DNA from: a virus
DNA length: 25,226 nucleotides
IMG/VR virus record: IMGVR_UViG_3300025423_000082
Coordinates: 1-25,226 of that record
Direction: 5' to 3' (one strand)
Below, piece by piece: positions 8,337 to 15,667 of the stretch; the stretch's first letter is position 1, and the number at the start of each line of letters is the position of its first letter. The position numbers and the translations under genes are program-made. Below the pieces are notes generated by a model. The model did not search any database, was not told the DNA's origin, and saw only the letters and a program-made list of their open reading frames with translations.

Positions 8337-8798
8337 ATGAGTGATACCAAAGACATCCCTACCATCGAGGGTCAATCAGGAGCGCCTAACGCCGAAGAAA
8401 TGGCATGGGCGTTCCCTGATGTACCGGCAGGACAAGCTCCTTACGGTGGTCGTGTGATTGTGCAACTGCGTCGAATCAAAAAGAAAGCAGGCCGCATCAT
8501 CATCGTCGATGAAACCAAAGAAAACGAGAAGTGGAACAACATGATCGGCAAGGTCGTGGCTATTGGCCCACTGGCGTTTAAGAACAGAGATACCATGCAA
8601 CCATGGCCTGAAGGCTCATGGGCTGAGATTGGTGACTTTGTACGGGTACCTAAATGGGGTGGTGACCGTTGGGAGCGTTATGTTCCATCGGAAATTAACC
8701 AAGAGTTTAAAGAACCCGTCTTATTCATGACGATTAACGACCACGAATTGATAGCAAAGGTCACAGATGACCCACTATCGTTCAAAGCATATGTGTAA
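8337..8798 (+). CDS. GroES-like co-chaperonin
   Basis: A phage-encoded co-chaperonin that would cap host GroEL and help fold virion proteins, most likely the capsid protein. An in-frame ATG exists at 8304, but 8337 is chosen because GGAG lies 8 bases upstream and the N-terminus (MSDTKDIPTIEG) is then typical. After a non-conserved leader of about 35 residues, the GroES pattern is clear: PYGGRVIVQLRRIKKKAGRI, a mobile-loop region with KENEKW, then GKVVAIGPLAF, and a second beta section (DFVRVPKWGGDRWERY). The 153-aa length exceeds the roughly 97 aa of bacterial GroES, as in phage versions with terminal extensions. Its place between portal and scaffold supports a role in head assembly. Confidence 0.8.
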   Translation: MSDTKDIPTIEGQSGAPNAEEMAWAFPDVPAGQAPYGGRVIVQLRRIKKKAGRIIIVDETKENEKWNNMIGKVVAIGPLAFKNRDTMQPWPEGSWAEIGDFVRVPKWGGDRWERYVPSEINQEFKEPVLFMTINDHELIAKVTDDPLSFKAYV

Positions 8799-8809
8799 GG
8801 AGAAAAAAA

Positions 8810-9775
8810 ATGGCTGAAAAAAAAGAAAATATTGAGGTTGAAGAGCAAAACGACGGCTCTGCAACCGTTGAAGTGCCTGAAAAAATGCTCGAACCTGAAG
8901 TTGTTGAAGAACAAAATGGGTTTGATCGTGCAAAAGAAGTCAACGACGCTGATGCAGACCATCCAAATGACAGCGACGAGGTGCGTGATGCAAAACGCAA
9001 TCGACGCCGAGCTAAAAAAGACCTTATTCGCAAGACAAATCAGGAAAAGGATGTCCGTCTTCAGCAGTTACAGCGTGAAAACGAAGAATTCAAGCGCCGC
9101 TTAAATCAGTTAGAGCGCAACACCAAAGCCGAACAGGTTGTCAAGATCGACAAAGCGGCAGACGATGCGTTGACACGCCTCGAATACGCCAAAATGAAGA
9201 TTTCTGAGGCCACACAAACCGGTGATGGGCAAGCTATGGTGGCGGCTCAGACTCTAATGATGAATGCGCAAGAAGAAGTGCGTCATCTGAGGCAGTTAAA
9301 GAACCAAGCAGAGCGCAATCTGAAACAACCTCAGGCCGCGCCCCCTGCAAATCCGCAAGTTCAGCGCCTTGCAAAGGATTGGATGAACAACAACCGTTGG
9401 TACAACCCTGCTAACACTGACCCCGACAGCAAGATTGCTAAAAAGGTCGATGAGATCATGGCAAACCAAGGTTGGGATCCGGCTGATCCCGAATATTGGG
9501 AAGAATTTGATAGCCGTTTGCAAAAAGAATTGCCTCATAGGTACAATGGAAACAATGACAACGGAAATCGTAATGTCAGAAGACCAAGGAATGTTGTGAC
9601 TAGTTCAGGAAGAGAAGCATCAGCGGCATATGGGGGCTCTAACCGCTCTCAATTCGTCCTTTCACCCGAAAGAGTGAGAGCGATGAAGGACGCAGGTGCT
9701 TGGGAAAATCCTGAGCGAAAAGCTCGCATGATCAAAAACTTTATTGCGTTTGATCGCGCAAACCGTAACAACTAA
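8810..9775 (+). CDS. Capsid scaffolding protein (321 aa)
   Basis: Internal scaffold that guides procapsid assembly and is then lost. The architecture fits: an acidic N-terminus (1-60), a charged coiled-coil region (about 60-175, heptads such as LQQLQRENEEFKRRLNQLE), a conserved middle with WMNNNRWY (191-198) and YWEEFDSRL (229-237), and a basic C-terminal helix pair (LSPERVRAMKDAGAWENP, 285-302) of the sort that binds coat protein. The first 18 residues (MAEK...EEQNDGSA) closely parallel the portal N-terminus. It has a strong AAGGAG site and is followed at 18 bases by the next head gene. There is no protease motif, so removal would need host protease or exit through pores. Assignment rests on architecture and position. 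Confidence 0.75.
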   Translation: MAEKKENIEVEEQNDGSATVEVPEKMLEPEVVEEQNGFDRAKEVNDADADHPNDSDEVRDAKRNRRRAKKDLIRKTNQEKDVRLQQLQRENEEFKRRLNQLERNTKAEQVVKIDKAADDALTRLEYAKMKISEATQTGDGQAMVAAQTLMMNAQEEVRHLRQLKNQAERNLKQPQAAPPANPQVQRLAKDWMNNNRWYNPANTDPDSKIAKKVDEIMANQGWDPADPEYWEEFDSRLQKELPHRYNGNNDNGNRNVRRPRNVVTSSGREASAAYGGSNRSQFVLSPERVRAMKDAGAWENPERKARMIKNFIAFDRANRNN

Positions 9776-9792
9776 TCTAAGGGGAAAACATT

Positions 9793-10335
9793 ATGGAATC
9801 TAGACTCAAAAAATCTTTGAACGCTAACGGACGCCAAGACCGTGAAAACGGGGAAGCAGGACGCGTAGCGCCTCAAGAAAAGTTCGCTTCGACACAGGAA
9901 CGCCGAAAGATGTGGAGTGAGGAGTGGACGCAATCAGCATTGCCTAAGTTGCCCGAAATGGACGGGTGGCACCTTTGTTGGCTTTCAACAACTAACAGCT
10001 ATGACAGCATAGATAAACGGATTCGCTTAGGGTATGTACCCGTTAAGTCGGAAGAGTTACCCGGTTATGAAGATTATCGAGTGAAGTCAGGTGAGCATGT
10101 TGGATATATATCATGTAACGAAATGTTACTGTTTAAGCTTCCTATGGAGCTCTTCCAAGAGGTCATGACCCTCATGCATCACGACAAACCTCGTGAAGAA
10201 GCAGAGAAAGTCAAGATTCAAATGGAAAGCCTGCAGGGCCGCGACAGTACAGGTCGTCCCTTGGTACAAGTTGAAGGCGAAGGTATGGGCTCTTTTGATC
10301 AGCAACCAAACAAAACACCCGTATTTTCGGGTTAA
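9793..10335 (+). CDS. Conserved head-module protein of unknown function (180 aa)
   Basis: I do not recognise an activity. The protein has a basic, disordered start (MESRLKKSLNANGRQDRENG), a compact middle (about residues 40-115) rich in aromatics (DGWHLCWLSTTNSYDSIDKR, LGYVPVKSEELPGYEDY, HVGYISCNEMLLFKLP), a helix (FQEVMTLMHHDKPREEAEKVK) and a Gly/Gln-rich tail. There are no membrane segments or signal peptide. The Shine-Dalgarno AAGGGG is 9 bases from the ATG. It lies between scaffold and the capsid genes, so a minor capsid or assembly role is the simplest reading. It is a real gene; the function is unknown. Confidence 0.7.
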   Translation: MESRLKKSLNANGRQDRENGEAGRVAPQEKFASTQERRKMWSEEWTQSALPKLPEMDGWHLCWLSTTNSYDSIDKRIRLGYVPVKSEELPGYEDYRVKSGEHVGYISCNEMLLFKLPMELFQEVMTLMHHDKPREEAEKVKIQMESLQGRDSTGRPLVQVEGEGMGSFDQQPNKTPVFSG

Positions 10336-10352
10336 CTTCTTAGGAGAAACAT

Positions 10353-10952
10353 ATGTCTAGTACATCAGCTCCATTTGGTTTGCGCCCTGCGTTCCACCCT
10401 TCCGGTCTGGATCGCGCTCAAGCGCTTGCTAATGGAATTACCTCTGGCTATTCAAACAACATTTTGAAAGGCCAACCTGTTGCTTATTCAGCATCAGCCG
10501 GTGTCATCATCCCTTTGACAACCAACCCTGCTTCCGGCTCTGCCGTGGCTTGGTCTGGTGCCTTTGCAGGCGTTGAGTGGACTGATACAACTGGTCGCCG
10601 TCGTATTTCTAACTATTGGCCTGCAAGCACCGCGTACACCACCGGTTCCTGCGTTGCTTATTTCTACAACGATCAAAACATCGTTTATGAAATCCAAGCT
10701 GACGGTTCAATGGCTCAGACTACCCTCGGCAACGAGTACAACTTCACCAATGTGACCGCAGGCTCTACTACCACAGGTCTGTCGCAAGCCACTTTGGGCT
10801 CTGCTACTGCCGCCGGTAATACCGTCCAAGGTCAAATGCGTGTTGTTGATTTGGCCCCCTATGTGGACAATGCGTGGGGAGATTCCTACACCATCGTTCG
10901 TGTCGTTAACGCACAGTCACAGTTCTTCGGTGCTGTAACTGCTATTGCTTAA
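10353..10952 (+). CDS. Probable capsid decoration or head-associated structural protein (199 aa)
   Basis: A Gly/Ala/Thr/Ser-rich, beta-type protein beginning MSSTSAPFGLRPAFHPSG, coded directly in front of the major capsid gene with 13 bases between them. The N-terminal FGLRPxxHPSG pattern and small beta-rich body are common in proteins beside capsid genes in aquatic phages (from memory), which suggests a decoration or stabilisation protein. The codons are clean and GC-balanced, and AGGAG sits 8 bases before the ATG, both consistent with high expression. No enzyme motif, Cys pair or membrane segment is seen. A decoration role is inferred from position and composition only; a short tail or connector component is the alternative. 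Confidence 0.6.
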   Translation: MSSTSAPFGLRPAFHPSGLDRAQALANGITSGYSNNILKGQPVAYSASAGVIIPLTTNPASGSAVAWSGAFAGVEWTDTTGRRRISNYWPASTAYTTGSCVAYFYNDQNIVYEIQADGSMAQTTLGNEYNFTNVTAGSTTTGLSQATLGSATAAGNTVQGQMRVVDLAPYVDNAWGDSYTIVRVVNAQSQFFGAVTAIA

Positions 10953-10965
10953 AAGGAGCTAAATC

Positions 10966-11880
10966 ATGGCCGCACCAATGCGAAGTACGGATTTCCGTTC
11001 GATAGTTGAACCAATTCTCAACGAATGTTTCGACGGAGTCTATGATCAACGCGCTGACGAATGGTCACGCGTTTTCCGTGAGGAAGATGGTATTCCTCGT
11101 AACTACCACGAAGAGCCTGTTCTTTATGGATTTGGCGCCGCTCCACAATTGCCTGACGGTACTCCAGTGACCTATCAGCAAGGTGGTGTGTTGTTCTTAC
11201 AGCGTTACCTCTACAAAGTGTATGGCTTGGCCTTTGCTCTGACTAAGGTTCTCGTTGAAGATGGCGACCACATCCGTCTTGGTCAAGTCTATGCTCGCCA
11301 CTTGGCACAATCTTTGGTGGAAACCAAAGAATTGTTGTCTGCGAACATTCTCAATACGGCCTTCAACAGCTCTTACCCCGGCGGTGACGGTGTGTCTTTG
11401 ATTAACACTGCACACCCAATCGTCAACGGTACCTTCAGCAACCAATTGGCTACTGCCGCCGTGTTGTCTCAAACATCTCTCGAACAGATGTTGATTCAAA
11501 TTCGTCAAGCAGTGGACAACAACGGCAAGCGTATTCGCTTGGTGCCCCGTCAATTGATCGTGGCTCCCGGCAATATCTTCCAAGCTGAAGTGTTGTTGAA
11601 ATCTGTTCTGCGTACTGGTAACGCAAACAATGACATTAACCCAATCAAATCTATCGGTTTGCTTGACGAAGGTGCCGCTGTTCTGTCTCGTTTGACTTCT
11701 GCTACTGCATGGTGGGTTCAGACCGACGCTCCTGAGGGCTTCAAGCTCTTAATGCGTCGTCGTTTGGAGAAGACCATGGAAGGCGACTTCGAAACTGACA
11801 CTATGCGTTACAAGGCTACTGAGCGCTACGCTGTGGGCTTTACTGATCCACGCTGTGCATACGGTACGCCCGGTATGTAA
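10966..11880 (+). CDS. Major capsid protein (HK97-fold, Mu gpT-like)
   Basis: The shell protein. The 304-aa product resembles the Mu gpT / HK97-fold group: an N-arm (SIVEPILNECFDGVYDQ), a central segment with INTAHPIVNGTFSNQLATAA, the helix QTSLEQMLIQIRQAVDNNGK, the strand LVPRQLIVAPGN and a C-terminal RRRLEKTMEGDFETDTMRYK. There is no long N-terminal delta domain, so assembly would rely on the separate scaffold. The gene follows the putative decoration gene and is closed 9 bases after its stop by the strongest terminator in the window, which suggests that the portal-to-capsid transcripts end here. Ribosome-binding site AAGGAG. Assignment is confident from sequence and context. Confidence 0.88.
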   Translation: MAAPMRSTDFRSIVEPILNECFDGVYDQRADEWSRVFREEDGIPRNYHEEPVLYGFGAAPQLPDGTPVTYQQGGVLFLQRYLYKVYGLAFALTKVLVEDGDHIRLGQVYARHLAQSLVETKELLSANILNTAFNSSYPGGDGVSLINTAHPIVNGTFSNQLATAAVLSQTSLEQMLIQIRQAVDNNGKRIRLVPRQLIVAPGNIFQAEVLLKSVLRTGNANNDINPIKSIGLLDEGAAVLSRLTSATAWWVQTDAPEGFKLLMRRRLEKTMEGDFETDTMRYKATERYAVGFTDPRCAYGTPGM

Positions 11881-11888
11881 AAAATGTG

Positions 11889-11916
11889 GGGTGGGCCTAA
11901 AAACCCACCCTTTTTT
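11889..11916 (+). terminator. Intrinsic terminator after the capsid gene
   Basis: GGGTGGG (11889-11895) pairs perfectly with CCCACCC (11904-11910) across an 8-base loop, and TTTTTT follows at 11911-11916. A GC-rich 7-bp stem plus U-tract is the textbook form. It lies between the capsid stop codon and the next gene's ribosome-binding site, so it would insulate or attenuate transcription of the downstream structural genes. Confidence 0.9.
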
Positions 11917-11951
11917 GAAACCTGAGTGGTTCAAGCCACAAGGAGAAAAAA

Positions 11952-12929
11952 ATGCCTCAATTTAGTGATGATCTGTTCTTGGGTACTGCCCAAGGCTATA
12001 TTGGTACAAATCAAACGAACGCTGAAGCCGTTATCACTGGTTCCGTAACCGGCACCACAATGACTGTGACATCGATGAACTCTGGTGATTCTTTGGTTCT
12101 GGGACAATATGTCAACGGAACTGGTATTACCGCCAACTCTTACATCTCTGCCTTTGTTTCTGGCGCAGGTGGCACAGGTACTTATACCTTGAGCCAATCT
12201 TCGTCTGCGACTGGCTCAATCACAATTTATGCCTCAGGTAACTCTGGCCTTGGTGATCCATCTCCAATGGAAGTTGGTGTGGGCCCATTGGGTCGTGAGT
12301 ATGTCTGGGACTTAATCCCTCAAACTCTGCAAGCCGCAAATATTGCCGCTTCGCAAACTCCTGCCGCCGCAGGTGCATTGACCTTGACTGCAGGTACTTC
12401 TGCCAAGTCTGTGGTTCGCACCGACGGTACGACTGTCATTCAGTTGGATACGCCTCGTGCAGTGTCCATCTTCTTGACAACTGGCGGTACTCCTCGCACC
12501 TACACTGTTTCAGGATATGACTACTACGGTCAGCCAATGACTGAAAACATCTTGACTGTTGCAAACGCAACTACACCCGGTAACAAAGCTTTCTATCAGA
12601 TCGCTTCTGTGACTGGTGCAGGTGGTGGATCTGGTGCCGCAGTGACTGTTGGTACTACCGACAAGATCGGTTTGCCATTGCGTGTGTTTGATGCAGGATA
12701 CATTGTTCGCACAGGTTGGAACAACACCCTTGCCAACGACGCAGGTACGCTTGCAGTTGCTGACATGACAAACCCTGCAACATCAACCACTGGTGATGTT
12801 CGTGGTACTTACATCCCTTCAAGCGCTACCAACGGCATTAAGCGTTTGGTGGTTGTTATCGCACTGCCCGGTATCGCCACAGGCCCCAATGCAACTCGCA
12901 CTGGTGCTCTTGGCGTGACTCAAGCTTAA
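11952..12929 (+). CDS. Beta-rich virion structural protein with a GTGTY module (325 aa)
   Basis: A Gly/Thr/Ser-rich protein. Residues about 28-93 form a beta module (VTGTTMTVTSMNSGDSLVLG then GTGITANSYISAF, GTGTYTLSQ) of a type often inserted in phage capsid and tail proteins. Residues about 100-325 form a second, longer beta domain (GPLGREYVWDLIPQTLQAAN, then RAVSIFLTTGGTPRTYTVSG and DYYGQPMTE). There are no Cys, no membrane segments and no enzyme motif. The gene lies just after the capsid gene and terminator, with AAGGAG upstream. It is likely a capsid surface or head-fibre protein, but a tail component cannot be excluded. Confidence 0.6.
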   Translation: MPQFSDDLFLGTAQGYIGTNQTNAEAVITGSVTGTTMTVTSMNSGDSLVLGQYVNGTGITANSYISAFVSGAGGTGTYTLSQSSSATGSITIYASGNSGLGDPSPMEVGVGPLGREYVWDLIPQTLQAANIAASQTPAAAGALTLTAGTSAKSVVRTDGTTVIQLDTPRAVSIFLTTGGTPRTYTVSGYDYYGQPMTENILTVANATTPGNKAFYQIASVTGAGGGSGAAVTVGTTDKIGLPLRVFDAGYIVRTGWNNTLANDAGTLAVADMTNPATSTTGDVRGTYIPSSATNGIKRLVVVIALPGIATGPNATRTGALGVTQA

Positions 12930-12941
12930 TAGGAGGCTGTC

Positions 12942-14720
12942 ATGTCTGAATTTAAACCAATGGTGAAGATGTACACCGATGAGCCTTCAGTATCACTGAA
13001 ACTCAAAAAAGGTGGCAAAGTCAAAGCCAAGCACCACAAAGAGCATTCTGAGCATGGTCACAAAGCTATGCAACACCATGCAATGGGTGGTATGCATAAA
13101 GCTTTTGAATCTGAGGCCGGTAAGGCTCCTAAAAAGCCTTCCATGATGGCTCGTGTGAAAGCAATGAACCCCCAGATGTACAAGAAGGGTGGCAAAGTTG
13201 CTCACAAGGTTATGGGCGGTGCTATGGCCCCCGGCGCGGCAGGTATGCCTGCAGGCGGCATGGGCATGCAACCTATGGGTCAAGCGGCTTTGGGTCAAAT
13301 GACTCCTCAGCAACGCATGCAACGCGCCATGATGGTCAAGAAAGCTCTTGGCGGCATGAAAAAGGGCGGTTCTGCAGATCACAAGATGATCGAGAAGCTC
13401 GAAAAAGAATTGCACCACCACGAGTCTTTGGACATGGCACATGCTCACCACAAAAAGCATGGTGGCATGGCTCACCACGCTCACGGTGGCAAAGTTCATA
13501 AGACTTCTGGTCATCCTGAGGGCTCTATGGAGCACCACAAAGCCATGTGCAAGCACTACGAAAAGATGTGCAAGGCTGATGGCGGTTCTGCACACGCTCG
13601 CAAGATGCTTAAGCATCACAAAGCAATGTGCATGGGCGGTAGCTATGCATCTGGCGGTGAAATTGATCGCGACGAAACCAAAACCACTGTTGAAGGCAAC
13701 GCAAAACGCTTTGTCAACAATATCCACGACGGTGAGCACCACGATCACACCAGTGGCAAGACTGGTGATGTTAAGTTGGGCAAAGCCGCAGGCTACAAAC
13801 GCGGTGGTCGCACTCATCGTTTTGCTGAAGGCGGTTCTACTGGAAACACTATTCCTAGTGACTCCAAAAAGAGCATGAACTCTGGCAAGATCAGCTTGGG
13901 TGGCACCATTGAAGGCAATGAGCACTATTACGAAAACACTGACATGCACACTGCAGACAAGTTTAGCGGCTCTAAAGCCACTGGCGGCGTTCGCATGAGC
14001 AATGCAGGTGGTTTCAAACATGGTGGCAAGGCTCATCACAAGATGCACCACAAGGCTGACGGCGGCGCAATCGACAAGTACGAGACACGCGACACCGTTG
14101 AAGGCGGCAATTGGGAAAACCGTCCTGCTGATACCACTCCTAAAGGCAAAACCAATACCAAAACTGGTGATGTGAAGCTTGCTAATGGTGGTGGCTATAA
14201 GCATGGAGGGCATGCCTCAAAAAAAGCCTACGCCACAGGGGGTAATGTGAATGCTATGGGCAAGCCAGTGGCTATGCCTAAGCATTTCATTAGCAAACCT
14301 GTGGCAAACAGCTTGCAATCTGGCACCTTTGCAAGGGGCGGTAAGGTTGAAAAAGAGGAGAAACCAAATCTTCGCCTCATCAAGACTCATACCGGCCCTC
14401 AAGGCCATGTAGCCAAAGTTTACAAAGACAAAGACTGGGGTGAGTACAGAACCAAGTTCTACTCTCCTGAAGGTAAGCATTTACATGAATCTGATTCCCA
14501 TACGGATGATGCTGAAGATGCTCACATGACAGCCATGCACGAAGTAAACAAAGGTTATGCCAAAGGTGGAAAAGCCGCATTATTGGGTGGATTAGGCAAA
14601 AAAATTATGTCCGATATGCCAAAAATGATGGGCTCTATGGAAGGCAAGCCGCCAAAAGGTAGCGTCACAAAGACAATCACATCTGTGACTATGTCTCCTG
14701 TGAAAAAGCGCAAAGGCTAA
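12942..14720 (+). CDS. Large His- and Gly-Gly-rich repeat protein (592 aa)
   Basis: No known family is recognised. The protein is built from a short motif, [aromatic or Ala]-[Lys/Asp/His]-Gly-Gly-[Lys/Ser/Gly/Ala], that occurs about 26 times, mixed with some 50 histidines and many lysines (for example HAHHKKHGGMAHHAHGGK at 167-184). Residues 245-434 hold three degenerate repeats ending in GYK.GG. A short section at about 475-535 (AKVYKDKDWGEYRTKFYSPE, then HTDDAEDAH) looks like a small folded domain. The N- and C-termini are basic. It is probably positively charged and largely disordered, so it could bind DNA, metal or the inside of the capsid; a role as an internal or injected virion protein is a guess. 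It follows a structural gene at 12 bases with TAGGAGG and ends before a hairpin at 14735. Confidence 0.65.
   Translation: MSEFKPMVKMYTDEPSVSLKLKKGGKVKAKHHKEHSEHGHKAMQHHAMGGMHKAFESEAGKAPKKPSMMARVKAMNPQMYKKGGKVAHKVMGGAMAPGAAGMPAGGMGMQPMGQAALGQMTPQQRMQRAMMVKKALGGMKKGGSADHKMIEKLEKELHHHESLDMAHAHHKKHGGMAHHAHGGKVHKTSGHPEGSMEHHKAMCKHYEKMCKADGGSAHARKMLKHHKAMCMGGSYASGGEIDRDETKTTVEGNAKRFVNNIHDGEHHDHTSGKTGDVKLGKAAGYKRGGRTHRFAEGGSTGNTIPSDSKKSMNSGKISLGGTIEGNEHYYENTDMHTADKFSGSKATGGVRMSNAGGFKHGGKAHHKMHHKADGGAIDKYETRDTVEGGNWENRPADTTPKGKTNTKTGDVKLANGGGYKHGGHASKKAYATGGNVNAMGKPVAMPKHFISKPVANSLQSGTFARGGKVEKEEKPNLRLIKTHTGPQGHVAKVYKDKDWGEYRTKFYSPEGKHLHESDSHTDDAEDAHMTAMHEVNKGYAKGGKAALLGGLGKKIMSDMPKMMGSMEGKPPKGSVTKTITSVTMSPVKKRKG
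13674..14243 (+). repeat. Three degenerate repeats of about 55 codons in the 592-aa gene
   Basis: Residues 245-299, 318-375 and 383-434 share the order T(V/I)EGN - polar stretch - (T)GDVKL or GGVRMSN - GY/GFK.GG - .GG. Units 1 and 3 keep TGDVKL followed by GYKxGG; unit 2 has GGVRMSNAGGFKHGG. Spacing and length vary, so the copies are old rather than fresh duplications. Confidence 0.6.
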
Positions 14721-14734
14721 TGTGTGAAATAAGC

Positions 14735-14758
14735 GAGGGGCTTCGGCCCCTCACTCTT
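14735..14758 (+). terminator. UUCG-loop terminator-like hairpin
   Basis: GAGGGGC (14735-14741), loop TTCG and GCCCCTC (14746-14752) form a 7-bp stem with the very stable cUUCGg tetraloop. The following bases, actctt, give only a poor U-tract, so termination may be partial. It lies between the 592-aa gene and the small structural gene at 14772. Confidence 0.7.
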
Positions 14759-14771
14759 AAAAGGACATGTT

Positions 14772-15080
14772 ATGAAACCAAATACCATATCAACGACAGG
14801 AGTAGGCTCAAGCTCTCCAATGATTATCAATACAAATGTGAACCCAGTTAACCTTGGGTTTGTTGCAGTTGTATCAGGTACGGTTTCATCGTACACAATT
14901 CAGTATTCCATGGATGATCCAAACTCAACTACGGGTTTGACTAATTGGTTTGCGACATCTATCTCTGGCGCAAGCGCAACAGCCAACGGCAACATCACTT
15001 ATCCCATTACTGCTTTGCGAATCAATATCGCAACGGGTGCAGGAAGTGTGGCTTTGACTGTTACTCAGTCGGGGATTTGA
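14772..15080 (+). CDS. Small beta-rich structural protein (102 aa)
   Basis: A Ser/Thr/Gly-rich product: an N-terminal ISTTGVGSSSPMIINTNVNP, an alternating beta pattern (GFVAVVSGTVSSYTIQYSMD, then WFATSISGASATANG) and a final ALRINIATGAGSVALTVTQS. Size and pattern are those of small immunoglobulin-like or jelly-roll virion proteins. Shine-Dalgarno AAAGGA lies 7 bases upstream, directly after the UUCG hairpin. It is one base from the next gene, so the two are probably co-translated. A head-surface or tail accessory role is possible; no specific family is recognised. Confidence 0.6.
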   Translation: MKPNTISTTGVGSSSPMIINTNVNPVNLGFVAVVSGTVSSYTIQYSMDDPNSTTGLTNWFATSISGASATANGNITYPITALRINIATGAGSVALTVTQSGI

Positions 15081-15081
15081 C

Positions 15082-15408
15082 ATGCCTAGCAAATCAGCCG
15101 CTCAACACCGACTGATGGAAGCCGCCGCTCACACCAAAGGTGGTGTTGGTGGTGTGCCACAAAAAGTTGGCAAAGAATTTGTGGAAGCAGATGAAGGTAA
15201 AAAGTTTGCCAAGGGCGGCTTGTATGCCAACATCCATAAAAAACAGATGCGTATAGCCCGTGAAAAGGCTGAAGGCAAGCCTGTAGAGCACATGCGTAAG
15301 CCGGGTAGTAAAGGAGCTCCAACCAAAGAAGCTTTCATTGAATCTGCAAAAACTGCCAAGAAAAAATCTGGCGGTTCGATGAAAAAGTCTGGTGGTTGCT
15401 CATGGTAA
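15082..15408 (+). CDS. Small basic phage protein with Gly-Gly tail (108 aa)
   Basis: The start, MPSKSAAQHRLMEAAAHTKG followed by PQKVGKEFVEAD, resembles a small protein common in tailed phages and prophages. The second half (FAKGGLYANIHKKQMRIARE, then MRKPGSKGAPTKEAF and SAKTAKKK) matches another small basic phage ORF type remembered from aquatic podoviruses, so this may be a fusion of two short units. It is rich in Lys and ends KKSGGSMKKSGGCSW, with Cys and Trp at the extreme C-terminus. No enzyme motif is seen. It overlaps the next gene by 7 bases. The function is unknown; an internal DNA-binding virion component would fit its charge. Confidence 0.65.
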   Translation: MPSKSAAQHRLMEAAAHTKGGVGGVPQKVGKEFVEADEGKKFAKGGLYANIHKKQMRIAREKAEGKPVEHMRKPGSKGAPTKEAFIESAKTAKKKSGGSMKKSGGCSW

Positions 15409-15659
15409 GCCCTATTAGAAAAACCACTAAGGGCAAAGGCAGGCATTATTTGAGCACCAAAGAAGGTGCAGGTATGACTGAAGCCGGTAGGAAAGCGTAC
15501 AACTCCAAAACTGGTTCACATTTAAAAGCTCCACAGCCTGAAGGCGGCTCGCGTAAAGATAGTTTTTGCGCGAGAATGTCGGGGGTAGTGAAACATTCAA
15601 AAGGTGATGCTGAACGGGCGAAAGCATCACTCAAGCGTTGGAAATGCCCCGGATGGTGA
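15402..15659 (+). CDS. Small basic DUF6321-like protein (85 aa)
   Basis: A TTG at 15396 is also in frame, but the ATG at 15402 is preferred; it overlaps the previous stop by 7 bases. The product has GAGMTEAGRKAYNSKTGSHL, then PEGGSRKDSFCARMSGV and a final LKRWKCPGW. This SFCARMSG...WKCPGW layout is typical of a family of small proteins (DUF6321, as I remember it) found in podoviruses and myoviruses of aquatic bacteria. It has two conserved Cys (in FCARM and KCPGW) and many Lys/Arg. No function is known for the family. It is followed 8 bases later by the connector gene. Confidence 0.7.
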   Translation: MVSPIRKTTKGKGRHYLSTKEGAGMTEAGRKAYNSKTGSHLKAPQPEGGSRKDSFCARMSGVVKHSKGDAERAKASLKRWKCPGW

Positions 15660-15667
15660 GGAAATAA

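Noticed and set aside
12993-14213. Open frame of about 400 codons on the minus strand opposite the 592-aa gene
   Set aside because: It arises from the low-complexity His/Lys/Gly codons of the + strand gene. Its product is an unstructured mix of Val, Ala, Phe and His with no motif, no ribosome site and no neighbours on that strand.
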